Notes under the pieces: generated by a model
What the model saw: the letters and a program-made list of their open reading frames with translations, nothing else
The model's database searches: none
Told to the model about the DNA's origin: nothing
Shown here: in pieces, positions 34,669 to 42,896 of the stretch
Layout of the letters: each line of letters starts with the position of its first letter
Numbering within the stretch: the stretch's first letter is position 1
Program-made: the position numbers and the translations under genes
Source of the DNA: Pseudoflavonifractor sp902362925
GTDB taxonomy: Bacteria; Bacillota; Clostridia; Oscillospirales; Oscillospiraceae
Strand: one strand, 5' to 3'
DNA length: 64,000 bases
NCBI GenBank assembly: GCA_902362925.1
Contig: CABIYL010000012.1

Positions 34669-35361
34669 TCAGGGGAAGCGGCCGGGCGTATTGTCAAAGC
34701 GGTACCCCACACCCCGGAGGGTGACAATCCGCTCGGCATAGGGGCCGATGGCACGGCGGACCTGCTTGATGTGGGTGTCCAGAGTGCGCTCGCCCTTGGG
34801 GCGGTCGGGGCCCCAGACCTCCTCCAGCAAGGTTTGCCGGGGCATGGCTGTGCCCGGGTGGGACACCAGCTGGAGCAGCAAATCGAACTCCTTGGGGGAC
34901 AGGTCCACGGGCCTGCCGTCCACCGACACAAGGCGGGCGGCAGGGTCCACCACCAGACCGCCGATGCCCAGAATGGGGGCGTCGGGCGCAGGTGCGGGAC
35001 GCCTGCGCTTGAGGATGGCGGCCACACGGTACATCAGCTCCCGGGGGGAGAAGGGCTTGACCATGAAATCGTCCACACCCAGCTTGAAGCCCCGTACCTT
35101 GTCCTGCTCCTCTCCGTGGATGGAGAGCATGAGCACCGGTACGTCGGAGAAGGTGCGGATGGCCCGGAGGACCTCGTAGCCGTCCAGGCCGGGCAGCATG
35201 ATATCCAGAATCACCAGATCCACGCCGCCCTCACGGCAGCGCTCCACTGCGGCATGGCCGTCGGCACATTCGGCGATCTCATAGCCTGCGTGCCGGGCGT
35301 GCTTTGCCACAAGGGACCGCATTTTATCTTCATCATCCACAATCAAAATCCGTTCTGCCAT
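34669..35361 (-). CDS. OmpR-family response regulator without adjacent kinase
   Basis: A 230-residue regulator: receiver domain with acidic pair Asp9-Asp10, phosphoacceptor Asp53 (LVILDIMLPG), conserved Ser in LMLSIHG and the Lys in FMVKPFSP; a C-terminal winged helix with KEFDLLLQLV and RTLDTHIKQVRRAIG. Unlike the pair at 38.6-41.4 kb, no kinase is next to it. It follows the WYL regulator by 54 bases with no terminator, so the two are probably in one transcript. Confidence 0.93.
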   Translation of the reverse strand: MAERILIVDDEDKMRSLVAKHARHAGYEIAECADGHAAVERCREGGVDLVILDIMLPGLDGYEVLRAIRTFSDVPVLMLSIHGEEQDKVRGFKLGVDDFMVKPFSPRELMYRVAAILKRRRPAPAPDAPILGIGGLVVDPAARLVSVDGRPVDLSPKEFDLLLQLVSHPGTAMPRQTLLEEVWGPDRPKGERTLDTHIKQVRRAIGPYAERIVTLRGVGYRFDNTPGRFP

Positions 35362-35415
35362 GGAGATGTCTCCTTTCCGTGAGAAGTCGACAGGGACAGG
35401 ACAGGGAAGGGGCGG

Positions 35416-36432
35416 TTACAGGCCCATGGCCTCCGCCGGACGGGGCGGAGCCAGGGAGTCCTCCACGCTGTGAAGCTGGTCGCGGAAGGCCTCCACCGCC
35501 CACTCGGGGGAGAGCAGCTCCGCGCCCGAGCCCAGGCCGAAGAGCCAGCCCAGAAACTGGGGGCTGACCACCGCGCGCACCGTGACGGTGAAGTGGTCGT
35601 CCCCGTCAGGCACCAGAATCACGTCCTGCCCGAACCGGTCCAGCACCACGCCCACCAGCTGGTTCCGGCAGCGGAGGGTCACCTGGGCCTCACGGCCGCT
35701 GAACATGCCGAAATGCTTCTGGGCATAGGTGGACAGGTCAAAATCACGGCAGCTGTCGTCCCCCAGCCGGGGCAGGCAGGTTACCGCCAGCTCAGCCATC
35801 TTGTCCACCCGGTAGTGCCGCATTTCGTGGTGCAGGTGGTCATATCCGGCCAGATAGTAATTCTCATTGTCCCAGATCAGTCCGTAGGGGCTCACCTGAT
35901 AGCGCTTGCCCTCCCGGCGGTAGACCTTCTCCTTCCTCACATTGTACTCAAAGTACCGGAAGGTCACCGATTTGCCGGTGGCAATGGCGCTGTGGAGCTT
36001 GTCGATGTTGTAATACACGCTCTCGTTCATGGCCTTTACCCGGCCGGAGACATAGACCTGCCGCTGGAGTGAGCGGGCCTGATGGCGGCTGGTCAGGCTC
36101 TCCAGCTTGTGGATCAGGGCGTCTGACTTGCGCCGGGTGATGAACTTGCAGGACTGCACCGCGTCCACCAGCAGCTTCAGCTCGGCCAGCTCGAAGAGCC
36201 TTCCGCCGATAAACCAGCCGGGGGATTTCCCTTTCCGGCTCTGGACATCCAGACCCAGCTCCCGCAGGGCGTCCATGTCGTCATAGATGCTCTTGCGCTC
36301 CGCGCCCACCTCATGGGCCTCCAGGGTGCTGATCAGCTGCTGGACGGTCATGGGGTGGTCCTCGTCGGTCTCACGGAGCAGAGCCCGTTCCAGCAGCGGC
36401 AGTTTCAGCTTTTGCTTTGCGCCTCTCGCCAT
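35416..36432 (-). CDS. WYL-domain transcriptional regulator
   Basis: A 338-residue protein with an N-terminal winged helix (MTVQQLISTLEAHEVGAERKS, about 28-48), a WYL ligand domain from about 140 (FRYFEYNVRKEKVYRREGKR, ENYYLAGYDH) and a C-terminal WCX extension. WYL proteins often answer to nucleic acid or nucleotide ligands. The ligand and regulon are unknown. A good promoter lies 65 bases upstream. Confidence 0.9.
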   Translation of the reverse strand: MARGAKQKLKLPLLERALLRETDEDHPMTVQQLISTLEAHEVGAERKSIYDDMDALRELGLDVQSRKGKSPGWFIGGRLFELAELKLLVDAVQSCKFITRRKSDALIHKLESLTSRHQARSLQRQVYVSGRVKAMNESVYYNIDKLHSAIATGKSVTFRYFEYNVRKEKVYRREGKRYQVSPYGLIWDNENYYLAGYDHLHHEMRHYRVDKMAELAVTCLPRLGDDSCRDFDLSTYAQKHFGMFSGREAQVTLRCRNQLVGVVLDRFGQDVILVPDGDDHFTVTVRAVVSPQFLGWLFGLGSGAELLSPEWAVEAFRDQLHSVEDSLAPPRPAEAMGL

Positions 36433-36497
36433 GGCGCATCCCCCCTTTCCATACCATCATAGCGCAAAATCTGTACGATAAAGCGGACTTTTTTAGA

Positions 36498-36526
36498 AGC
36501 ATACCATATTTTCACGCCCGTGCCAA
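36498..36526 (-). promoter_or_regulatory. Promoter of WYL / response regulator operon
   Basis: TTGGCA, 17 bases, TATGCT on the minus strand. Confidence 0.7.
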
Positions 36527-36584
36527 GTAACACGGGATAAGAAGAAAAAGAAAATTTTGAGAAGCAGGCCATTTTTTCTGTTAC

Positions 36585-36613
36585 TTTACAGGGCATAAAA
36601 ACTGTGCTACCCT
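36585..36613 (+). promoter_or_regulatory. Possible promoter of NlpC/P60 gene
   Basis: TTTACA, 17 bases, TACCCT on the plus strand, 58 bases before the ATG. The -10 box is weak. Confidence 0.45.
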
Positions 36614-36671
36614 CGTACTCATAGAGGGCGGAAATCCGGGCTGCGGGCCCGGAGAGAGAGGAGGCAGGACC

Positions 36672-37487
36672 ATGAGAGCGGTTGTGACAGCACCCATTTG
36701 CCCGCTGATGAGCGGGCCGTCGTATCAGTGCGAGCGGGCGGACGAGGCCCTGGGAGGCATGACAGTGGAGGTGCTGGAGGACACGGGCACCGCCTGGCGG
36801 CTGGTGCGCACCCACTACGGCTACACCGGCTACGCGCCGGAGGCATGTCTCCTCTTCGGCGAGGAGACGGCGGCGCGCTGGGAGCGCCGGGAGAAGAAGG
36901 TGGTGCTCCAGGGGACCTGCGACGTGCTGGCCGCGCCCGACGTGGCCGCCTGGCAGGTGGCCTCCCTGGTCCGTGGGGACCTGGTGGCGCCCAAGGGGAG
37001 AGAACAGGAGGGGTGGCAGCAGGTGCTGCTTCCCGGCGGACAGGAGGGGTATCTCCGCAGCAGCTTTCTGGGGCAGTACCACACCTCACCCGTCTATGAG
37101 GACGAGGAGGGCATGCGCTCCGCCCTGGTGGACGCCGCTCTGGCCTACCGGGGAACCCACTACCGCTGGGGCGGCAAGAGTCCCATGGGCATCGACTGCT
37201 CCGGGCTGTGCTCCATGGCCTATCTGCTCTGCGGGGTGATCATCTGGCGGGACGCGGCCATCAGGGAGGGCTACCCCATCCGGCCCATTCCCAGAGAGAA
37301 CATGCGTCCCGGCGACCTGCTCTTCTTCCCCGGCCATGTGGCTATGTATCTGGGGGATGGACGGTACATCCACGCCACCGCCCGTGCAGGGGACGACGGC
37401 GTTGTCATCAACAGCCTCCGACCCGGTCATGCAGGCTACCGGGCCGACCTGGCCGGCAGCCTGACGGCGGTTGGATCCATATTCTAG
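36672..37487 (+). CDS. NlpC/P60 peptidoglycan endopeptidase with SH3 region
   Basis: A 271-residue cysteine peptidase that cuts murein peptides. Two bacterial SH3-like segments (about 1-55 and 75-125) precede the NlpC/P60 domain, with catalytic Cys in GIDCSGLCSMAY, His in FPGHVAMYLG and a third polar residue in the following YIHATA. It lacks a signal peptide, like the cytosolic YkfC group that recycles peptides, so a role in murein peptide recycling is plausible. It is a single-gene unit. Confidence 0.9.
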   Translation: MRAVVTAPICPLMSGPSYQCERADEALGGMTVEVLEDTGTAWRLVRTHYGYTGYAPEACLLFGEETAARWERREKKVVLQGTCDVLAAPDVAAWQVASLVRGDLVAPKGREQEGWQQVLLPGGQEGYLRSSFLGQYHTSPVYEDEEGMRSALVDAALAYRGTHYRWGGKSPMGIDCSGLCSMAYLLCGVIIWRDAAIREGYPIRPIPRENMRPGDLLFFPGHVAMYLGDGRYIHATARAGDDGVVINSLRPGHAGYRADLAGSLTAVGSIF

Positions 37488-37495
37488 GCAGACAG

Positions 37496-37527
37496 TGCGC
37501 CCTGGGAACAGCTGTTTCCAGGGCGCA
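37496..37527. terminator. Hairpin between NlpC/P60 and trxB genes
   Basis: TGCGCCCTGGGA pairs with TTCCAGGGCGCA (one G-T pair). T runs are weak on both sides. Confidence 0.6.
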
Positions 37528-37537
37528 TATTTGCTGT

Positions 37538-38443
37538 TTATTGGGCGGACTGGAGGTAGCGGCCCGCCTGGGAGGCGGCGGAAGCGCCGTCCGCCGCAGC
37601 GGTGACCAGCTGGCGCAGGTCCTTCACACGGGTGTCACCGGCGGCAAAGATGCCGGGCACATTGGTGCGGGTGTCCTCACCGGCGATGATATAGCCAGCA
37701 TCGTCCAGCTCCAGAGGCGGAGAAAAGACCTGGTTGTCCGGGGCCAGACCCACGGCGGCGAACACACCCGCCACCGGCAGGGAACGCCTGCCGTCGGGAC
37801 CCTCCACCAGCAGGGAGGTGACGGTCTGCTCACCCTGGACCTCCACCACCTTGTGGGAGAGGAGCACATGGATATTGGGCGCGGCGGCCAGAGCGTCAAT
37901 CAGATGCCGCTCCGCCTTGAAGGTGTCCCGGCGGTGGACCAGGTACACGTTGGGGCAGATGTTGGCCAGGAACAGGGCGTCCTCCAGGGCGGTGTTGCCG
38001 CCGCCCACCACCGCCGTGTCCCTGCCGCGGAAGAAGTTGCCGTCGCAGGTGGCGCAGTAGCTGACGCCCCGGCCCGCCAGCCGCTCCTCACCGGGCACCG
38101 CCAGCTTCCGGCGGCGCACGCCGTTGGCGATGATCACCGTCCGGCCCTCGTAGGTATTGCCGCCGGTGGTTACGGTCTTGTGTGTGCCGTTGTCGGCCAG
38201 GGAGGCCACCCGCTCAAAGCGGATGTCGGTGCCCAGAGCCTGGGCCTGCTCATAGAGGTTCATGGCAAAGTCAGGCCCGGAGACCTGTTTGCTGCCCGGC
38301 CAGTTCTCAATGTCCGGCGTGGTGGCCGCCTGGCCGCCGGGGGTGCCCCCCTCCAGCAGCAGGGCGGAGTAACCGGCCCGCTTGGCATAGATGGCGGCGG
38401 TCAGGCCCGCAGGACCGGCGCCGATGATGATGATGTCGTACAT
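37538..38443 (-). CDS. trxB: Thioredoxin reductase
   Basis: Transfers electrons from NADPH through FAD to thioredoxin. The 301-residue protein has the FAD motif IIIIGAGPAGLTAAIYA, the redox pair in SYCATCDG (Cys-Ala-Thr-Cys), the NADPH motif VVGGGNTALEDALFL and the closing FAD motif GIFAAGDTRVKDLRQLVTA. Lack of a partner thioredoxin nearby is common. It may use reduced ferredoxin in some clostridia, but the HRRD motif fits NADPH. Confidence 0.93.
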   Translation of the reverse strand: MYDIIIIGAGPAGLTAAIYAKRAGYSALLLEGGTPGGQAATTPDIENWPGSKQVSGPDFAMNLYEQAQALGTDIRFERVASLADNGTHKTVTTGGNTYEGRTVIIANGVRRRKLAVPGEERLAGRGVSYCATCDGNFFRGRDTAVVGGGNTALEDALFLANICPNVYLVHRRDTFKAERHLIDALAAAPNIHVLLSHKVVEVQGEQTVTSLLVEGPDGRRSLPVAGVFAAVGLAPDNQVFSPPLELDDAGYIIAGEDTRTNVPGIFAAGDTRVKDLRQLVTAAADGASAASQAGRYLQSAQ

Positions 38444-38528
38444 ATCCTCACCTCAGTAACAAGAATTATTCTTATTTAAATCATACCATATAATAGGAAA
38501 TTTGAAAAGAGAAAAATGCCCAAAAAGC

Positions 38529-38565
38529 AAAAAAATTTCCGGCACGGGATATTGTCCCGTGCCGG
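38529..38565 (-). terminator. Terminator of two-component operon
   Basis: CCGGCACGGGA pairs perfectly with TCCCGTGCCGG, followed on the minus strand by AAATTTTTTT. Confidence 0.93.
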
Positions 38566-38572
38566 AGATAAT

Positions 38573-40702
38573 TTATGCGCTGTGGTCCAGGGAATCGGGG
38601 CCGTTTTCCGGCTCGGAGGACAGACCGGGGACGGGCTCGGGCAGAGCCACCGCCTCGGGGAAGGAGACGGCGGCCTTGAACAGGTCTCCGTCGATGTCCA
38701 GCCGGAAGGTGCCGCCCTGGAGCTCGGTCAGGCTGCGGGCGATGGACAGGCCCAGGCCGGAGCCCTCGGTGGTGCGGGACTCCTCACCCCGGACAAACCG
38801 CTCCATCAGCCGCTCAGGGGGAATGTTGAGCTGCTGGCGGGAGATGTTCTTCACCGATAGGGTCACCATGCCCTCCCAACGGGTCACGTCCAGGTAGATG
38901 CGGGTGCCCTCCAGGGCGTACTTGCAGCAGTTGGAGAACAGGTTGTCGATGACCCGCCACAGGTGGCGGCCGTCGGCCCAGATGAACAGCTCATCCTGGG
39001 GCAGGGTGGGCACCGCCGTCAGGTGGCAGGCTTGGAAGCGCTCCTCGTACTCGCCCAGCGCCTGGTCCACGAACTGGACAATGCCCAGCCGCTCCAGGCT
39101 GACAGGCAGGCTGCCCGTGGAGGCCTTGCTGGCCTCCACCAGGTCCTCTGTCAGCTTTTTCAGCCGCTGGCTCTTCCGGTCCAGTACCTCCAGGTACTCC
39201 AGCGCCTTGGGATTGTCCAGCGGCTCCTTTTTCAGCAGGTCCACATAGTTGATGATGGAGGTGAGGGGGGTCTTCAGGTCGTGGGACACGTTGGTGATAA
39301 GCTCGGCCTTGAACCGCTCGGACTGCATCCGCTGGTCCACCGCCGCGCTCACTGCCGCGCCCAGGTCGTTGAGCTGCTCGGCGTGCTCCCGCAGGTCCTG
39401 GTACATGCCGGTGGTGTCGATTTTGGTCTCCGGATTACCGCCCACAATCTCCGCCGTACCCGCCCGGATGGCCTTCCACTGGCGGCTCCACCGGCACAGG
39501 CACCAGAGCACAAAGCCCTGGTAGACCGGGATGAGCACCACGGTCAGGCCGGTGAGCACGCTGCCCAGCAGGTAGAGCAGGAAGAGGGTCACAATCCGGC
39601 GGCTTATGGTCCAGCCGTGGACCATCCGAGACAGGCCATGGACCATGGCCCTGAGCATCCGCCACACCAGCATGGAGCGCAGCAGGTTGTGGTTTTTCAG
39701 GCGGATGGCGGTGGTCATCATGAGGCCAAGGGTGAGGGCGGCCCCTACCATGGCGAACACGGCCAGGCCCACCAGTACAAAGAGCCGGGTGTTGCCCTGG
39801 TTGTACACATAGGTCACCTGGTCCCCCGCGGAGAGCAGGGCGGCGGCCAGGAAGAAGTCGGCTGTCAGGTACACGTCATAGGGCACACGCTCCTGCCAGG
39901 TGAGGGGCACGGAGCCGTCCTCCCGGCGGCGGCAGCAGTCCATCAGCAGGCTGCGGATACCCGCCAGGCTCAGCAGGCAGGTGATCAGAGCCACAAGAGC
40001 CACATAGGGCAGCCGGCCCTGGAGCTGGGCGTAGGCAACACGGCTCTGAGAGTAGCTGTCCGTGATGGGCATGGGGTTGGCAATACCCGCCTGGATAACA
40101 AGCTCTTCCCGCTTGATGCGGGTGTCAAAGTTGCTGTTGTATTCCGTAAAGTCCTCGCCGTCGGAGTAATAGCCATAGTCGTTATAGGAATCTATCGTTT
40201 CAAATCTGGGGTTGCAGGCCACATAACCGTCCTTCGTGCGGACCATGAGAGAGCTGCCGCTGTTGGAGTCCTGGTAGGACAGGTCTTCCCCTTGGGAGTA
40301 GGTGATGGAGCTGGTAATTTGCACCCCGGTGCTGCCCTCCAGGGACTGGCCTTCCAAGTTGGTGGCCAGCAAGGCTCCGGACTGGTCGTGGACCTGGTAG
40401 CGGAAGTTGGTGTTTTCAGGGGACAGCCGATCCTGAAGGCCGCTGAGCTGCTGCTCCTCCAGATAGGACAGGTCCCCGCTCCAGCGCTCCCGCAGCAGGA
40501 GATCCACCAGCTGCTCCACCTGATTCAGGTCAGAGTACATGTCCATCCGGGCGGTGTTGCTGTTGTAGTAGTCGCCGCCGGTCCACAGGTCATCCCAGTT
40601 GGCGGCGGTGAGCAGGCTGGAGAGAAAGGCCGCCGCCAGCACCACCATGGTCAGGAGAAAGACCCCCACCCGGGATACCGGATTGAAATTGAGGCTTCTC
40701 AC
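38573..40702 (-). CDS. Membrane sensor histidine kinase
   Basis: A 709-residue kinase. A first helix (about 12-34), a 200-residue outer sensor region rich in Tyr, Ser and Asp, and several further helices (about 230-420) come before the kinase core. The phosphoacceptor is His474 in NVSHDLKTPLTSI; the ATPase has the N box VIDNLFSNCCKYA and G box SGLGLSIARSL. The ligand is unknown. It follows its response regulator with 43 bases between and shares the regulator's promoter. Confidence 0.93.
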   Translation of the reverse strand: MRSLNFNPVSRVGVFLLTMVVLAAAFLSSLLTAANWDDLWTGGDYYNSNTARMDMYSDLNQVEQLVDLLLRERWSGDLSYLEEQQLSGLQDRLSPENTNFRYQVHDQSGALLATNLEGQSLEGSTGVQITSSITYSQGEDLSYQDSNSGSSLMVRTKDGYVACNPRFETIDSYNDYGYYSDGEDFTEYNSNFDTRIKREELVIQAGIANPMPITDSYSQSRVAYAQLQGRLPYVALVALITCLLSLAGIRSLLMDCCRRREDGSVPLTWQERVPYDVYLTADFFLAAALLSAGDQVTYVYNQGNTRLFVLVGLAVFAMVGAALTLGLMMTTAIRLKNHNLLRSMLVWRMLRAMVHGLSRMVHGWTISRRIVTLFLLYLLGSVLTGLTVVLIPVYQGFVLWCLCRWSRQWKAIRAGTAEIVGGNPETKIDTTGMYQDLREHAEQLNDLGAAVSAAVDQRMQSERFKAELITNVSHDLKTPLTSIINYVDLLKKEPLDNPKALEYLEVLDRKSQRLKKLTEDLVEASKASTGSLPVSLERLGIVQFVDQALGEYEERFQACHLTAVPTLPQDELFIWADGRHLWRVIDNLFSNCCKYALEGTRIYLDVTRWEGMVTLSVKNISRQQLNIPPERLMERFVRGEESRTTEGSGLGLSIARSLTELQGGTFRLDIDGDLFKAAVSFPEAVALPEPVPGLSSEPENGPDSLDHSA

Positions 40703-40745
40703 AGAAATCAGCTCCTGTCAGTTGATTTGCCGGAGAAGCCGGGAT

Positions 40746-41447
40746 TTACAGCTTCTCCATCTTATAGCCCAGGCCCCACACCACCTTGATGTAACGGGGG
40801 TTGGCCGGGTCAATCTCGATTTTCTCCCGCAGGTGGCGGATGTGCACCGCCACCGTGTTCTCCGAGCCCAGAGAGGGGTCGTTCCACACCTGCTCGTAGA
40901 TCTGGCTGGTGGAGTACACCCGGCCCGGACTCTTGAGCAGCAGCTTGAGAATGTTGTACTCAATGGGGGTGAGGGACACGCTCTCCCCGTCCACGGTCAC
41001 CGACTTGGCGCCGTCGTCCATGGCGATGCCGCCGTTGCGGATCACGTTGTCCTCGGTCTTTTCACGGCCGCCCAGGGTGGTATACCGCCGCAGTTGGCTC
41101 TTCACCCGGGCGATGACCTCAATGGGATTGAAGGGCTTGGTGATATAGTCGTCGGCGCCGATGTTCAGACCCAGAATCTTGTCCGAGTCCTCACTCTTGG
41201 CGGTGAGCAGGATGATGGGGATGTTCTTGCTCTCCCGCAGCTTGGCGGTGGTGCGGATGCCGTCCAGTCCGGGCATCATCACGTCCAGCAGCACCAGCTG
41301 GATGTCCTGCTGGTCCACCACTTTCAGCGCCTCCAGGCCGTCGTAGGCCTTGAAGGTCTTGTACCCCTCGCTGGTGAGGTAGATGTCCAGAGCGGAGACG
41401 ATATCTTTGTCGTCGTCACAGATGAGAATGTTGTACAACTCGTTCAC
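40746..41447 (-). CDS. OmpR/VanR-type response regulator
   Basis: A 233-residue regulator with receiver acidic cluster Asp11-Asp13, phosphoacceptor Asp55 in LVLLDVMMPG, the Thr in LLTAKSE and Lys in ITKPFNP, then a winged helix (EYNILKLLLKSPGRVYS, NTVAVHIRHLREKI). It pairs with the kinase downstream. Two direct repeats upstream of its -35 box fit self-activation by the phosphorylated dimer. Confidence 0.95.
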   Translation of the reverse strand: MNELYNILICDDDKDIVSALDIYLTSEGYKTFKAYDGLEALKVVDQQDIQLVLLDVMMPGLDGIRTTAKLRESKNIPIILLTAKSEDSDKILGLNIGADDYITKPFNPIEVIARVKSQLRRYTTLGGREKTEDNVIRNGGIAMDDGAKSVTVDGESVSLTPIEYNILKLLLKSPGRVYSTSQIYEQVWNDPSLGSENTVAVHIRHLREKIEIDPANPRYIKVVWGLGYKMEKL

Positions 41448-41462
41448 CTCATGTCTGAAATT

Positions 41463-41490
41463 ATCCTAGCACGGAAACTTTAAGCCGCAA
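41463..41490 (-). promoter_or_regulatory. Promoter of two-component operon
   Basis: TTGCGG, 16 bases, TAGGAT on the minus strand. Confidence 0.6.
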
Positions 41491-41501
41491 GAACGGAAAG
41501 G

Positions 41502-41520
41502 TTTAAGAACTTTTTAAGAA
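41502..41520 (-). promoter_or_regulatory. Tandem response-regulator half sites
   Basis: TTCTTAAA occurs twice with an 11-base step (41513-41520 and 41502-41509), just upstream of the -35 box. One helical turn spacing is the usual OmpR-family arrangement. Confidence 0.6.
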
Positions 41521-41608
41521 GCGGGGCCCAGGGCCCAGAGTACCTCACATTGTACTCCATTTTGCCCCCACAGGCAAATGAAAAACGCCGCCCCCAACAG
41601 AAAGCACA

Positions 41609-41637
41609 TTGCCCTGGCTGGAAAAATCGCATATAAT
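41609..41637 (+). promoter_or_regulatory. Promoter of PPC-ymdB-yhaO-yhaN run
   Basis: TTGCCC, 17 bases, TATAAT. Confidence 0.75.
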
Positions 41638-41688
41638 ATAAGTCTCACCTCTCCATGCGGGAGAGGCGGGCGGAAGGGAGGCATGTCT

Positions 41689-42093
41689 ATGAAAACCCAC
41701 TGCTTCCGGCTCCGGCGGGGAGACGACCTGCTGGAAAAGCTGGAGGAATTCGCCAGGGAGCACCATATCCCGGCGGCCGCGGTGGTCTCCGGTGTGGGCT
41801 GCGTCAGCCGGACACGTGTGCGGGACGCCTCAGGCGTCACGGTGCGCACCCTGGATGAGCCGCTGGAGATCGTCTCCCTGATGGGTACCCTGTCAGAGAA
41901 GCGGACCCACCTGCACATCTCCCTGTCCCGGGAGGACCTCACCACCCTGGGAGGCCACCTGATGGCGGGGTGTATTGTCAACACAACGGCGGAAATCGTG
42001 GTGCTGGAGCTGCCCGGCGTCCGCTTTGACACGGAATTTGACCCGGAGACCGGCTATGACGAGCTGGTCATCCGGCAGGAGGAACAGCCATGA
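41689..42093 (+). CDS. PPC (DUF296) domain protein
   Basis: A 134-residue protein of the plants-and-prokaryotes-conserved domain. It has FRLRRGDDLLEKLEEFA, the AAAVVSGVGCVSRTRV core and the metal-site-like HLHISLSREDLTTLGGHLM. In plants the domain accompanies AT-hooks; in bacteria its role is unknown, and it forms trimers. ATG 41689 has AGGGAGG seven bases upstream; the ATG at 41683 is too close. Its stop overlaps the ymdB start (ATGA), so the two proteins are made together. Confidence 0.85.
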   Translation: MKTHCFRLRRGDDLLEKLEEFAREHHIPAAAVVSGVGCVSRTRVRDASGVTVRTLDEPLEIVSLMGTLSEKRTHLHISLSREDLTTLGGHLMAGCIVNTTAEIVVLELPGVRFDTEFDPETGYDELVIRQEEQP

Positions 42094-42869
42094 TACTCAA
42101 TCTGCTGGCCGTGGGGGACGTTGTGTCCGACGACGGCCTGAACTACCTCTCAAAACACCTGCGCCAGGTCAAGCGCCTCCACGACGTCCACTTCACCGTG
42201 GTCAACGGGGAGAATGCCTCCGGCGTGGGCATCCTGCCCCGGCAGGCACAGGACATCTTTGACGCCGGAGCCGACGTCATTACCCTGGGCAACCACACCT
42301 GGAACCGCATCCAGATCGCCGACTTCCTGGACGAGAACCAGTACATTCTCCGCCCCGCCAACTACACCAGCCGGGTACCCGGACGAGGCTGGGGCGTGTT
42401 TGAGGGTCCCAGGGGCATCCGCATCGGGGTGATGAACCTCATCGGCCGGTGCGAGATGGACTCCAATTTCGACAACCCCTTCACCGTGGCCGACCGCATC
42501 CTGAAGGAGGGCGGCGCCGACATCGCGGTGGTGGACTTCCACGCCGAGGCTACCAGCGAAAAGGGCGCCATGGGCTACTATCTGGACGGCCGGGTCCAGG
42601 CGGTGTGGGGCACCCACACCCACGTGCCCACCGCTGACACCCAGATTCTGCCCAAGGGCACCGGCTTTGTCACCGACCTGGGCATGACCGGCCCGGCCCG
42701 CTCCGTGCTGGGCATCCGCCCTGAGCAGTCTATCAACCGCTTCCTGGGCGGCCTGCCCCAGCGGTACGAGTCGGCGGGAGGGGAGTGCAAGCTGGAGAGC
42801 GTGCTCTTCTCCATCGACACGGAGACCAAGCGGTGCGTGGCGGTGGAGCGGGTGGACATCCGGGGCTGA
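42090..42869 (+). CDS. ymdB: YmdB family metallophosphoesterase
   Basis: A 259-residue member of the YmdB family (TIGR00282), two-metal phosphodiesterases that act on cyclic nucleotides and influence biofilm and RNA decay in Bacillus. Metal motifs are LAVGDVV, NGENASG, LGNHTWN, DFHAEATSEK and GTHTHVPTAD. It overlaps the PPC gene by four bases. In Bacillus it sits directly after rny; here the two are separated. Confidence 0.93.
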   Translation: MILNLLAVGDVVSDDGLNYLSKHLRQVKRLHDVHFTVVNGENASGVGILPRQAQDIFDAGADVITLGNHTWNRIQIADFLDENQYILRPANYTSRVPGRGWGVFEGPRGIRIGVMNLIGRCEMDSNFDNPFTVADRILKEGGADIAVVDFHAEATSEKGAMGYYLDGRVQAVWGTHTHVPTADTQILPKGTGFVTDLGMTGPARSVLGIRPEQSINRFLGGLPQRYESAGGECKLESVLFSIDTETKRCVAVERVDIRG

Positions 42870-42896
42870 CCGGAAAAAAGACCGGAGGAAAGAACC

